This document shows, one piece after another, positions 50,764-60,790 of a stretch of 64,000 bases of DNA (position 1 is the first letter of the stretch; each line of letters begins with the position of its first letter). Source of the DNA: Phycisphaeraceae bacterium. GTDB taxonomy: Bacteria > Planctomycetota > Phycisphaerae > Phycisphaerales > UBA1924. The position numbers were made by a program, and so were the translations under genes. The DNA lies in assembly GCA_007693965.1 (NCBI GenBank), contig RECQ01000044.1:1-64000 (forward strand), read 5' to 3'. The notes beneath the pieces are model-generated. The model was not told the DNA's origin. It searched no databases and saw only the letters and a program-made list of their open reading frames with translations.

Positions 50764-52641
50764 TCACGATCCGTTGTCGGGGTCGGCGGGCTCCTCATCC
50801 GGCTGCACCTCGGGCGTCGGGGGCGTTGGCTCCAGCTCTGGGGCGACCGCCCCTTCCTCGCTCTCGCCCTCGCCCGGCGTGCCGGGGGCCGCAAGGCCCT
50901 CGGCATCGCTCTCGATCAACCGCTGCGGCATGCCGGGCAGGGGCTGGATGTTGCCGTCGCGATCGACACGGAGAAGATCGGTCGCGAGCAGGTAGGAGAG
51001 AATCGAGATTCGCAGGTCGCGAAGGGCGTTGTCCCGGTCGTTCTCCGAGTTGAGCAGGCGGTCCTCCGCATCGAGAAGGGTGATAGCGTCGCTCTGCTGG
51101 ATGATGATCTGCTCGATCGCCAGGCGGCTGGTCTCTACGCCCCGTTCGGCAAGTTCCAAGCGGAAGCGGTCCTGATCAATCCTGCGGCGCTGCTGACGGG
51201 CGTCGACGATCACATTGTCCCGGAACTGATCGTAGGTTCGTCTTATTCTCGCAAGGCCGATCATCGCCGATCGAAGATTCAGCCGCTCGATCTCGCGGTC
51301 GAGAGGCAGGCCGAAGGTGACGCCGACGTTGTAGCGGGCGTCGTCAAACTGGAGGTCCAGCCCGCCGATCCGGTCATTGGGGTCTGTATCTGCGCGAACG
51401 TTGGCATTGAAGTTGAGATCGGGAAGAATCTGGTTGTGCGCGATGGCGACGTTGCGCCGAGAGTCGTCAATCCGGTCACGCTGGTTCTGGAGGTCGAGCC
51501 GGTAGAGCAGCGCAAGCTGTGATGCTTCGCCAGGAGTGGTGTCAGGCTCGGGAAGATTGATTTTCGAAGGAGTCATGATCACCGGCGTCTCCACCGGCAG
51601 ACCCAGGCGGATCTTAAAGCGATCCAAGGCCAGGATATAGCTCTCGCGCGCGCTGATCAGTCTGCTCTGGGTTTCGAGCACCTGCTGCTCGATGGTGCGG
51701 GCTTGGGAAGCCGCTTCCTGACCCGCACGCACACGGGCCTGCGATCTCTCCAGCGCGAGCTGAACGCTCTGCAGCGAACGCTCCTGGTTGTCGATGCTCG
51801 CCAGCTGGGCCACCAGATTGAAATAATCCGTGGCGATGCTGACCAGAAATTCTCGACGAAACCGCTCGAACGTGCGTGCGGCGTACACCAGGTCGCGCTC
51901 GGTCTGGATCAGGTCTTCGCGAGCCACATCCCCGGCGCCTCGCAGCAGCGGAATGTTCGCGTTCAGCACCAGCGCCGTCGACTGGCGATAGCTCTCCGTC
52001 GCCGAGTCGCGGAGCTGCTCAACCGCCTCGACGATCAGGCCCGCCTCGACCTGCCCGCCATATGGCAGGCGCTGCGTCACGCGCAGGTCGTTCATGATGC
52101 GGAGGGCGGTGTCGGCGTCGCCGTCGAAATCGCCGCTGACGTTGGCGGAGAGGTCATTGAAGAATCGCGGCCCCCAGCGGTGGCGCTCGATCAGCAGCCG
52201 GATGGCCGAGAGGATGTACTCCTCCTCCGCGTTCCTGAACTCGCGCCCGGACTCCTGCGCGATCCGCAGCGCGTCGACCAGGTCGATCCGCATCGCATCC
52301 TCGGGCAGCGCGGTGAACTCGTCGATGCGCATGGCGACGTCGCGGTCTTCCGCGGCAATGCCGTAGAACAGATCTTCGGCGCGGGGGTTGTTGGTGGGCG
52401 GCTCCTTGTCGGTCTGGCCGCGGACGCGCTGCTCCTCGACCGGCCGGAACTCACGAGTCGGCGACACGGCGCCCCCGATGCGATCGGTCCGTCGCTCGAG
52501 CATGTTCTCGATGCGTCTGTCGACGGAGCCGAGGCCGGAGCATCCCAGGGCCGCCAGAATCAGGCTCGCCGAGACACTCGCCGCCACGGCCCGGCCGAGC
52601 GTCGCCGGTCGGATTGAGCGCAGGGCAAAGCTGACTGACAT
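50764..52641 (-). CDS. TolC-family outer-membrane lipoprotein
   Basis: Outer-membrane channel component, 625 residues. The lipobox L-A-A-L-G-C places the acylated Cys at about residue 34. Two outer-membrane-efflux repeats follow (IDLVDALRIAQESGREFRNA to SARESYILALDRFKIRLGLP; LALLYRLDLQNQRDRIDDSR to ALRDLRISILSYLLATDLLR). The tail after residue 570 is Pro/Glu-rich. It lies upstream of the adaptor gene with a 223-base gap that shows no gene. An inner-membrane partner (ABC or RND) is not in the window. Confidence 0.87.
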   Translation of the reverse strand: MSVSFALRSIRPATLGRAVAASVSASLILAALGCSGLGSVDRRIENMLERRTDRIGGAVSPTREFRPVEEQRVRGQTDKEPPTNNPRAEDLFYGIAAEDRDVAMRIDEFTALPEDAMRIDLVDALRIAQESGREFRNAEEEYILSAIRLLIERHRWGPRFFNDLSANVSGDFDGDADTALRIMNDLRVTQRLPYGGQVEAGLIVEAVEQLRDSATESYRQSTALVLNANIPLLRGAGDVAREDLIQTERDLVYAARTFERFRREFLVSIATDYFNLVAQLASIDNQERSLQSVQLALERSQARVRAGQEAASQARTIEQQVLETQSRLISARESYILALDRFKIRLGLPVETPVIMTPSKINLPEPDTTPGEASQLALLYRLDLQNQRDRIDDSRRNVAIAHNQILPDLNFNANVRADTDPNDRIGGLDLQFDDARYNVGVTFGLPLDREIERLNLRSAMIGLARIRRTYDQFRDNVIVDARQQRRRIDQDRFRLELAERGVETSRLAIEQIIIQQSDAITLLDAEDRLLNSENDRDNALRDLRISILSYLLATDLLRVDRDGNIQPLPGMPQRLIESDAEGLAAPGTPGEGESEEGAVAPELEPTPPTPEVQPDEEPADPDNGS

Positions 52642-52836
52642 GGTCGGGCGAGTGTACCGAAGCGTGGAAGCGGCGTTGCGGGGACATCCGGCCATTTTCT
52701 CGCCCTGTTGCGGGGGCGCGACGGCGCCAATATCGTGCATTGTCCGCGATGGCCGCATTCTGGGCCTGTCGCCTCGCTCACCGCGAAGATCGCCCGAATT
52801 CCGCGACTTCTCCTCACCTTCCGGACGCTCCGCTGC

Positions 52837-55662
52837 ATGGCTGCGATCACATACGACGGGCAGAGCTTCACAATCCTCGGGCGTCGCCGGTGGATTGTCT
52901 CCGGCGCCATTGACCCGGCGCGCACGCCGCGGGGCCTCTGGGCCGACCGCATCCGCGCCGCGAAGCAGGCCGGGCTCAACACCATCACCGTTCCGATCAA
53001 CTGGAGCCTGCACGAGCCCAGCCCCGGCCGCTTCGACTTCGAGGGCGACCGCGACATCGCCGAATTCATCCGCATGATCGGCAAGGCGGGGTTGATGTGC
53101 ATCCTCCGCCCCGGCCCCTTCATCAACTCACAGTGGGATCTCGGCGGCCTGCCCGCGTGGCTGCTGCACGATGGCGAGGTGAACCTCCGCTCCGCCGACC
53201 CAGGCTTCGTCGAGCCCTGCTCGCGCTGGATCAGCGAGCTGATGTCGCGCCTTCGCGAACTGCAGGCCGGCGCCCGCAAGCCCGGACCCATCATCCTGGT
53301 GCAGGTGGAGCACGAGTGGTTCTGCGGCGACGACCTCGCCGGCGCCGCCTACCTCGGCGAGCTCGGCCGCTACTTCCGCGAGAACGGACTCACCGTCCCG
53401 CTCATCAACTGCAACAACCTCTACCACTCGCTTGAGAGCGAGATCGATGCATGGAACGGCTTTGACAACCTGCACGCGATGATGCGCCAGCTCCGAAGCG
53501 TGCGCCCGAACGCCCCGCGGCTGGTGGCGGACTTTATCCTCGGCTCCCCCGGCGCCTGGGGCGAGGCCCAGGTCGCCCGGGCCACCCCGGCGCAGGCCGT
53601 ACACCGGCTGGCGCAAATCCTCGCCTCCGGCGCGCAGTTCAACCTCGGCCCCTTCCACGGTGGGACAAACTTCGGTTTCAAGGGCGGCCGGCGTCCTGGC
53701 GTCGGCTACTCCTGCGCCGCCGCCGATTGGGCCGCCCCACTGGGCGAAGCGGGCCAGACGTGCGAGCTCTACCACGCGGTGAAGCGCATCTGCACCTTCG
53801 CTTCGAGCTTTGAACGCGTCTTCACCGCCCTCGACCCCGATCACCAGCCCGCGGCCCTTGACCCCGGCGCCGGCGCCGGCTCGGTCATCCACTGCCGCGG
53901 CGCCCGGGGCGGCGCGGCCTTCGTCTTCGGCGACGACGCCCCCGGAACCCCCGGAACCCCTAGTACCCGCAACGGCGTCGTCACGCTCACGCTTCCCGAC
54001 GGCGCCCAGCTCCCCATCGATCTGCGCGGCCAGCCGGTCGTCTGGTGCCTCTTCAACGCCCTGCTCCACAACCGCTCCACGCTCGACTACTGCAACCTCA
54101 GCGCCTTCGCCCTGCTCGGCGCCGCCTTCGTCTGCTACGGCCCCGCCGGCGCCCGCGCCCTTCTTTCCATCAACGGCTCGACGTTCGAGGCCACAGTTCC
54201 CTCCGGCAAGACGCCCATCATCGAGCAGCACGAGGGCGTCACCATCGTGATCTGCAACGAGGCCCAGGTCGATGCCGCGTGGGTGGCGAAGGATGCGATT
54301 CACATCGGCGTCGCCGGGCTGGATGCGAACGACGAGCCGATTCCCCACGCGGACTTCCGTCAGCCGGTGCGCATCGGCGCCGACGGCGAATCGAAGACCT
54401 CCGCGATGCCGCTCCCGTCCAAGCCGCCCCGCCCGCCGCGGCTGGCGAACTGGAGGCTGGCCCGCATCGATGATTACATCGACGGCTCCGCCGATCGCTA
54501 CGCCAGCATCGACGGCCCCGCGCCCATGGAGCGCCTTGGTGCGTACGAGGGATACGGGTGGATGCGGCTTCGCTTCACCGGCGGCGCCTTGGGGGGCGCC
54601 CGCAAGGTGCAGGCCGGATTCTTCGAAAGCGCTGACCGGCTGCATCTCTTCCAGGATGGCGAGGCGCTGGGCCTGGTCGGCGAAGGGCCCGGCGCATCGG
54701 GCGTCATCACGCCCCTGCAACTCCGCAAGGGCGCCAACACCATCGTGGCCCTCATCGACAATCTCGGCCGCCGCAGCGCCGGTCTCGGCATGGGCGAGCC
54801 CAAGGGCCTCTTTGGCCACGCGTGGGAGGCGGCGCCCGTCCGCCCCGGCAAGCCGACGCTGGAAGTCGGCCCTTCGCTGAGCCCCCTTTCCTTCCGCACG
54901 CCGCTGTGGGGCGCGCACGTCGACGACCGCACCGATTCCAACCGCATCACCTGGAAGATCACCCACCGGCGCAAGACGCCCCTCATCATCTCGATCGACA
55001 CGACGCCGGGTGACGGCGGCTTCCGCGCCCTGCTGCTCGTGAATGATGATCCGGTGCGCGCCATCGGCGACCACGGCGGGCAGGAGCGCATCGTTCTCGA
55101 TCCGGACTCCCTGAAACGCGGCGTGAACGTGGTGCAGCTCGCCGTGCTCGGCGACGCCGAACGCGATCTGAAATGGGCGGCCCAGGCCGTGACCTTCCAC
55201 GAAGGCGCCTCCTGCCTGACAGACAAGGCCGAGTGGGCCTTCGCCCGCTGGGAGGCGCCGCACGAGGCGGCCTTCGCGCCGGTCGCCAAGAGCGCCATGT
55301 CGCGCCCCTCCGGACGGCCCTCGTGGTGGCGCTGCGAATTCAACGCCCCGAAGGAGACTGAGGACGCCCCACCCATCCCGCCGCTCATGCTCGACGCCCG
55401 CGGCCTGAGCAAGGGGCAGATCTTCCTGAATAGCCGCAACCTGTGCCGCTACTTCGTGGCGACGCCCGATGGCAAAAAGGTCCCGCCTCAGCAGCTCTAT
55501 TTTATCCCGAGGCCCTGGCTGCGAAGCGACCGGCCCAACGAACTGCTCATCTTCGATGAACACGGCGCAGCCCCGGACAAGTGCCGCCTCGTCTTCGATG
55601 CGGCGCAACAGTCGACGCCGGCGCCGGCGAAGAAAAAGCGCCAAGTCCAGACGGCGGGCTGA
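52837..55662 (+). CDS. GH35 beta-galactosidase-like protein
   Basis: A 941-residue protein with an N-terminal GH35 (beta/alpha)8 domain. Evidence: WADRIRAAKQAGLNTITVPI, NWSLHEPSPGRFDFEGDRDI, ILRPGPFINSQWDLGGLPAW, the acid/base segment L-V-Q-V-E-H-E-W (E160) and ILASGAQFNLGPFHGGTNFG. At the nucleophile position, where GH35 has S-E-F or T-E-Y, this protein has A-D-F (D232). C-terminal domains include jelly-roll segments (YEGYGWMRLRFTGGALGG). No signal peptide was seen from ATG 52837, so it may be cytoplasmic. It is divergent from the TolC-like gene. Confidence 0.85.
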   Translation: MAAITYDGQSFTILGRRRWIVSGAIDPARTPRGLWADRIRAAKQAGLNTITVPINWSLHEPSPGRFDFEGDRDIAEFIRMIGKAGLMCILRPGPFINSQWDLGGLPAWLLHDGEVNLRSADPGFVEPCSRWISELMSRLRELQAGARKPGPIILVQVEHEWFCGDDLAGAAYLGELGRYFRENGLTVPLINCNNLYHSLESEIDAWNGFDNLHAMMRQLRSVRPNAPRLVADFILGSPGAWGEAQVARATPAQAVHRLAQILASGAQFNLGPFHGGTNFGFKGGRRPGVGYSCAAADWAAPLGEAGQTCELYHAVKRICTFASSFERVFTALDPDHQPAALDPGAGAGSVIHCRGARGGAAFVFGDDAPGTPGTPSTRNGVVTLTLPDGAQLPIDLRGQPVVWCLFNALLHNRSTLDYCNLSAFALLGAAFVCYGPAGARALLSINGSTFEATVPSGKTPIIEQHEGVTIVICNEAQVDAAWVAKDAIHIGVAGLDANDEPIPHADFRQPVRIGADGESKTSAMPLPSKPPRPPRLANWRLARIDDYIDGSADRYASIDGPAPMERLGAYEGYGWMRLRFTGGALGGARKVQAGFFESADRLHLFQDGEALGLVGEGPGASGVITPLQLRKGANTIVALIDNLGRRSAGLGMGEPKGLFGHAWEAAPVRPGKPTLEVGPSLSPLSFRTPLWGAHVDDRTDSNRITWKITHRRKTPLIISIDTTPGDGGFRALLLVNDDPVRAIGDHGGQERIVLDPDSLKRGVNVVQLAVLGDAERDLKWAAQAVTFHEGASCLTDKAEWAFARWEAPHEAAFAPVAKSAMSRPSGRPSWWRCEFNAPKETEDAPPIPPLMLDARGLSKGQIFLNSRNLCRYFVATPDGKKVPPQQLYFIPRPWLRSDRPNELLIFDEHGAAPDKCRLVFDAAQQSTPAPAKKKRQVQTAG

Positions 55663-55698
55663 TTGGATGCTCGCCGTTCCTCGCGTTCCCGGCGCCGG

Positions 55699-57153
55699 TC
55701 AGGGATCGGCCATGATCGGCGGCCGGGCGGGCAGATCCTCCAGCGCAGGAATCGGTTCGAGGCCGAGGTTGGTGCGCAACAGGTTCTGGTCCTGGATCGC
55801 TTCGTCCCAGTCGGCCGCGAAGATCAGCATCTTGTCGCCGTTCGCGCGGTGACAGTTCAGCGTGAGTCGCCCCCCGGATCGCGCCGCCTGCACCACGCGC
55901 GGGTCATCCACGGCGAGCCAGAGATCGGTCGGCGCCGCCGTGTAGTCGACGCCGCGATGCAGGAAGAGCAGGTCGCCGAAGATGTAGAAGGGCTCGTCGT
56001 TCCTGAGCCGATCGGCGCGATCGAGAAGCTGGCTATCCGTCAGGGAGTCAATCCGGAATGGGCTCCCGATCGGGAACGAGACCGTGTTGCCAGACGCCGC
56101 GATGAAGCTCATCTCGTTCAGCCCGCCGTCGGAGACGACTTCGAGCACATGCATCGGCCCACCCTCGTAGAGCGCGGCGTCATCCAGGATCGCCTGCGAG
56201 ATGTCGGAAGCGCCGATCGTGACAGGGCCGGGCGTGAAATTGCGAACCGAATTCAGGCTGAAAAACACCACCGCGCTGTAGACCGCGAAGATAAGCAGCA
56301 GGAACAGCAGCGGCGGCGCGACGGCGGCCAGTGCGGCCCGTCCGCCCGAGACGCCCTGGGCCACGGTCAGCATGATCGCAGCGCTGACGGCCATCCAGAT
56401 CGAAAAGGCCCATCCGAAATATAAGCCGCAGCAGGGAATCGCGACCAGAATCATCGGTCCCTGCGCATACCACAGCGTGCGCAGCGTCACGCCGAGCCCG
56501 GCGTCCGTCGGCCCGGTCAGCCGCAGTATTCCATGGGTGAGAAGTCCATAGATGAATACGCCCACGACCACCCAGGCGACGGCGATGACGACGGAGAAGA
56601 AGACAGGCCCGACCGTCACCATCGAGACGCCGACCAACGGCGCCGGACCGCCACCGAACACCATCGAGAAGACGGCGATCAGCAGCATGAAGCTTGCCAC
56701 CTGGAAGAGCGTCGCCAGTCCATGCACGATGATGGCGAACCAGATCGCTGAACCCACGCCGCCCTCGCCGAGTCCGCGCACGACTCTGGCGGGCGCGAAC
56801 ATCGAATCATTCAACGTCCTGAAGAAAGCCCGGAACCAGCCCACTTCGCCCCGCCTCGGCCAGGACGGCGATTTCTGGGCCATGGCCTGCCCGGGCAGGA
56901 CGCCGGGACGCAGCTCGACAGGCATGTCATCCACGTGGACCGGCTCATCACAGCGGACGCAGCGAAAATCCCGCGGCGTGGGCAGGCCTTCCGCATCGGT
57001 CCCCGAATAGGGCTCCCGGCAATGCGGGCACAAAAAGCGCACCGCGCGCGGCCGGAAACGGAACTCGCTGGTCATGAAGGCGCGTCCGCACTCCGGACAC
57101 GGCCCAGGCGGCGCCAGGCCCCACAGCTCGTAAGCGCAGTCAGGACACTTCAT
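55699..57153 (-). CDS. Zinc-ribbon membrane protein (Yip1-like spans)
   Basis: A 484-residue protein. The N-terminus has three CxxC-type knuckles (CPDCAYELWG, CPECGRAF, CPHCREPY and CVRCDEP), forming one or two zinc ribbons. Residues about 130-300 are five or six hydrophobic spans in a Yip1-like arrangement (IWFAIIVHGLATLFQVASF; YGLLTHGILRLTG; LRTLWYAQGPMILVAIPCCG). The C-terminal 170 residues are soluble and unrecognised. ATG 57153 is chosen because the upstream in-frame extension is F7 repeat sequence. Function unknown. Confidence 0.7.
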   Translation of the reverse strand: MKCPDCAYELWGLAPPGPCPECGRAFMTSEFRFRPRAVRFLCPHCREPYSGTDAEGLPTPRDFRCVRCDEPVHVDDMPVELRPGVLPGQAMAQKSPSWPRRGEVGWFRAFFRTLNDSMFAPARVVRGLGEGGVGSAIWFAIIVHGLATLFQVASFMLLIAVFSMVFGGGPAPLVGVSMVTVGPVFFSVVIAVAWVVVGVFIYGLLTHGILRLTGPTDAGLGVTLRTLWYAQGPMILVAIPCCGLYFGWAFSIWMAVSAAIMLTVAQGVSGGRAALAAVAPPLLFLLLIFAVYSAVVFFSLNSVRNFTPGPVTIGASDISQAILDDAALYEGGPMHVLEVVSDGGLNEMSFIAASGNTVSFPIGSPFRIDSLTDSQLLDRADRLRNDEPFYIFGDLLFLHRGVDYTAAPTDLWLAVDDPRVVQAARSGGRLTLNCHRANGDKMLIFAADWDEAIQDQNLLRTNLGLEPIPALEDLPARPPIMADP

Positions 57154-57154
57154 G

Positions 57155-57193
57155 GTTCTGAGTTCCGAGTTCTGAGTCCCGAGTCCCGAGTGG
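57155..57193. repeat. F7 arm, left outer half
   Basis: GTTCTGAGTTCCGAGTTCTG and AGTCCCGAGTCCCGAGT units. It pairs with 57301-57357 across the F8 element and begins 2 nt upstream of the zinc-ribbon gene's start codon. Confidence 0.7.
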
Positions 57194-57196
57194 TCA

Positions 57197-57300
57197 AACC
57201 ACCGAGGCACAGAGACGCAGAGAAGAAAGATCTGGCTGATTGATTCCTGATCCCTTCACCTTCTGATTCCATCTCCGTGTCTCTGTGTCTCTGCGGTTCA
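57197..57300. repeat. F8 palindromic element nested inside F7
   Basis: Left arm AACCACCGAGGCACAGAGAC then GCAGAG (57197-57222), right arm CTCCGTGTCTCTGTGTCTCT then GCGGTTCA (57273-57300), with a 50-bp centre. From memory, sequences of this GAGGCACAGAGACGCAGAG type are widespread between genes in several phyla. Confidence 0.75.
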
Positions 57301-57357
57301 TCCGAGTCCCGAGTCGGATTTGCTCAGAACTCCGAACTCAGCACTCAGAACTCCGCC
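57301..57357. repeat. F7 arm, right outer half
   Basis: CGAGTCCCGAGTCGG, then CAGAACTCCGAACTCAGCAC and TCAGAACTCCG. It completes the outer palindrome around F8 in the 269-base gap between trmB and the zinc-ribbon gene. Confidence 0.7.
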
Positions 57358-57422
57358 GGTGCGCTCCGCCGCGCAATCCGCATCCTGCATCGCATGGCGA
57401 CAGCGTACCGAGGGGAGGGTCT

Positions 57423-58226
57423 TCACTCCATCGAGTGTTCGGGACGCCCCCGGACAACGCGCAGCACGGCGGCGTGGAAGGGGCGCCCCTCGCGCGCATA
57501 CTTCCGCTCGAAGTTGGTTCCCACCAGTTCGCCCTCCGCCGCGGCGCCAGGGCGGTGGGCGGCGCCGAAGGGCAGGCGCTCGAAAAGGCGGAGTTCTGAG
57601 TTCTGAGTTCTGAGTTCCGAGTCGGAATTACTCGGTACTCGGAACTCGGTACTCAGAACTCCGCTCGGCTCCACCCCCTCCGGCGCCGTCCAGCGCTTAA
57701 AGTGCTCCTCCATCCACCCCCAGTACCCCTCGTGGTCGGTGACGATGCGCAGCTCGCCGCCGGGAACGAGGATGCGGTGGACATCGGCGAGGAAGCGGTC
57801 CTGCACCACGCGCCGCTTGTGATGCCGCGGCTTGGGCCAGGGGTCGCTGAAATAGAGATGCACCACGTCCACGACGCCGTCGGGCAGGCGCCAGTGGAGG
57901 AACTCGGTGGCGTCGGCGTGCAGGACGCGGACGTTCTCCAGCCCCCGGCGCCGGCAGCGGTCGGCGGTGTACTGGAAGAACTCGCGGGCCCACTCGAAGC
58001 CGAGGAAGTTCACCTCCGGCCTGTGCGACGCCTCCTCCAGCAGGAAGGCGCCCTTGCCCGTGCCGATCTCGATCTCGAAGGGGCGCTCGGGGTGGGGGTA
58101 CCAGGTCCGGGGGTCGAGAACAGCCGCCGAGGCGCGGGGCGCATCGGGCAGGGGCGGCAGATCGTCCAGTGTCAGGCCGATCTCGCCGGGGTCCAGGGCG
58201 CGTCCTCTGCCGAGTCCGAAGCTCAT
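57423..58226 (-). CDS. trmB: tRNA (guanine-N7)-methyltransferase with repeat-derived insert
   Basis: Makes m7G46 in tRNA with SAM. Motif I is FEIEIGTGKGAFLLEEASHR; HLYFSDPWPKPRHHKRRVVQ is the hallmark; RIVTDHEGYWGWMEEHFKRW and the closing TNFERKYAREGRPFHAAVLR are standard. Between these last two blocks, residues about 189-212 (STEFRVPSNSDSELRTQNSE) are encoded by an F7 palindrome (57589-57663), in frame. ATG 58226 (MSFGLGRGRALDPGE) is preferred; the upstream extension has no support. Length 267 against about 210-240 usual. Confidence 0.93.
   Translation of the reverse strand: MSFGLGRGRALDPGEIGLTLDDLPPLPDAPRASAAVLDPRTWYPHPERPFEIEIGTGKGAFLLEEASHRPEVNFLGFEWAREFFQYTADRCRRRGLENVRVLHADATEFLHWRLPDGVVDVVHLYFSDPWPKPRHHKRRVVQDRFLADVHRILVPGGELRIVTDHEGYWGWMEEHFKRWTAPEGVEPSGVLSTEFRVPSNSDSELRTQNSELRLFERLPFGAAHRPGAAAEGELVGTNFERKYAREGRPFHAAVLRVVRGRPEHSME
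57589..57663. repeat. F7 palindromic element inside trmB
   Basis: GGAGTTCTGAGTTCTGAGTT... on the left arm (57590-57622) and the inverse ACTCGGTACTCGGAACTCGG... on the right arm (57630-57662). The length is a multiple of three (75 nt from 57589 to 57663) and no stop falls in the trmB frame. Confidence 0.8.
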
Positions 58227-58655
58227 CGGGGGGAGGATACGGGATACAGGGGGCGGGATACATCGTTCGGGCCCATCACGGGCCGACGGCCCCATGCGTC
58301 ACACAGGTCCCAACAGTCCCAGGAACCAGCGCACACCCCCAAACAAGCCATGAACCGCGACGCATGAATCTGCGTACCTTCACTGGTGAATAATGCTGAC
58401 GGGCCATACGGGACGGGCCGATAGCACAGTGTCGGGCCGACCTTCCGATACCGCCTCCGGGGGCGGCGTCGCTTCCGGGGGGTGGACCTGCGGCGCATGA
58501 CCGCGCGGAGCGCTCCCGAGCGCTCGCCGGGCTTTTCATTCTGATGCGGGAGTCGCGCGCCGGGGCGCCACGGAGGCGCCGGCGCCGACGCATACATCTG
58601 GCGCCGGCTTTGCGCCCCACTGCGGGGCGGCGTCCGGCAGGGAGCCACGGCGATC
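58227..58655. other. Intergenic region between trmB and prkA
   Basis: 429 bases between divergent genes. Short GC palindromes occur (CGGGCCCATCACGGGCC near 58268). No reading frame or RNA gene can be supported. GGGAG before ATG 58656 is the prkA ribosome site. Confidence 0.45.
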
Positions 58656-60764
<2,109 letters not shown>

Positions 60765-60790
60765 GGCGGCCGCTCATCCATCGATTCTGA

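Noticed and set aside
53128-55644. Very long open frame on the minus strand opposite the GH35 gene
   Set aside because: It follows from the high GC third positions of the real gene; the translation has no domain and is Ala/Arg/Val/Gly low-complexity.
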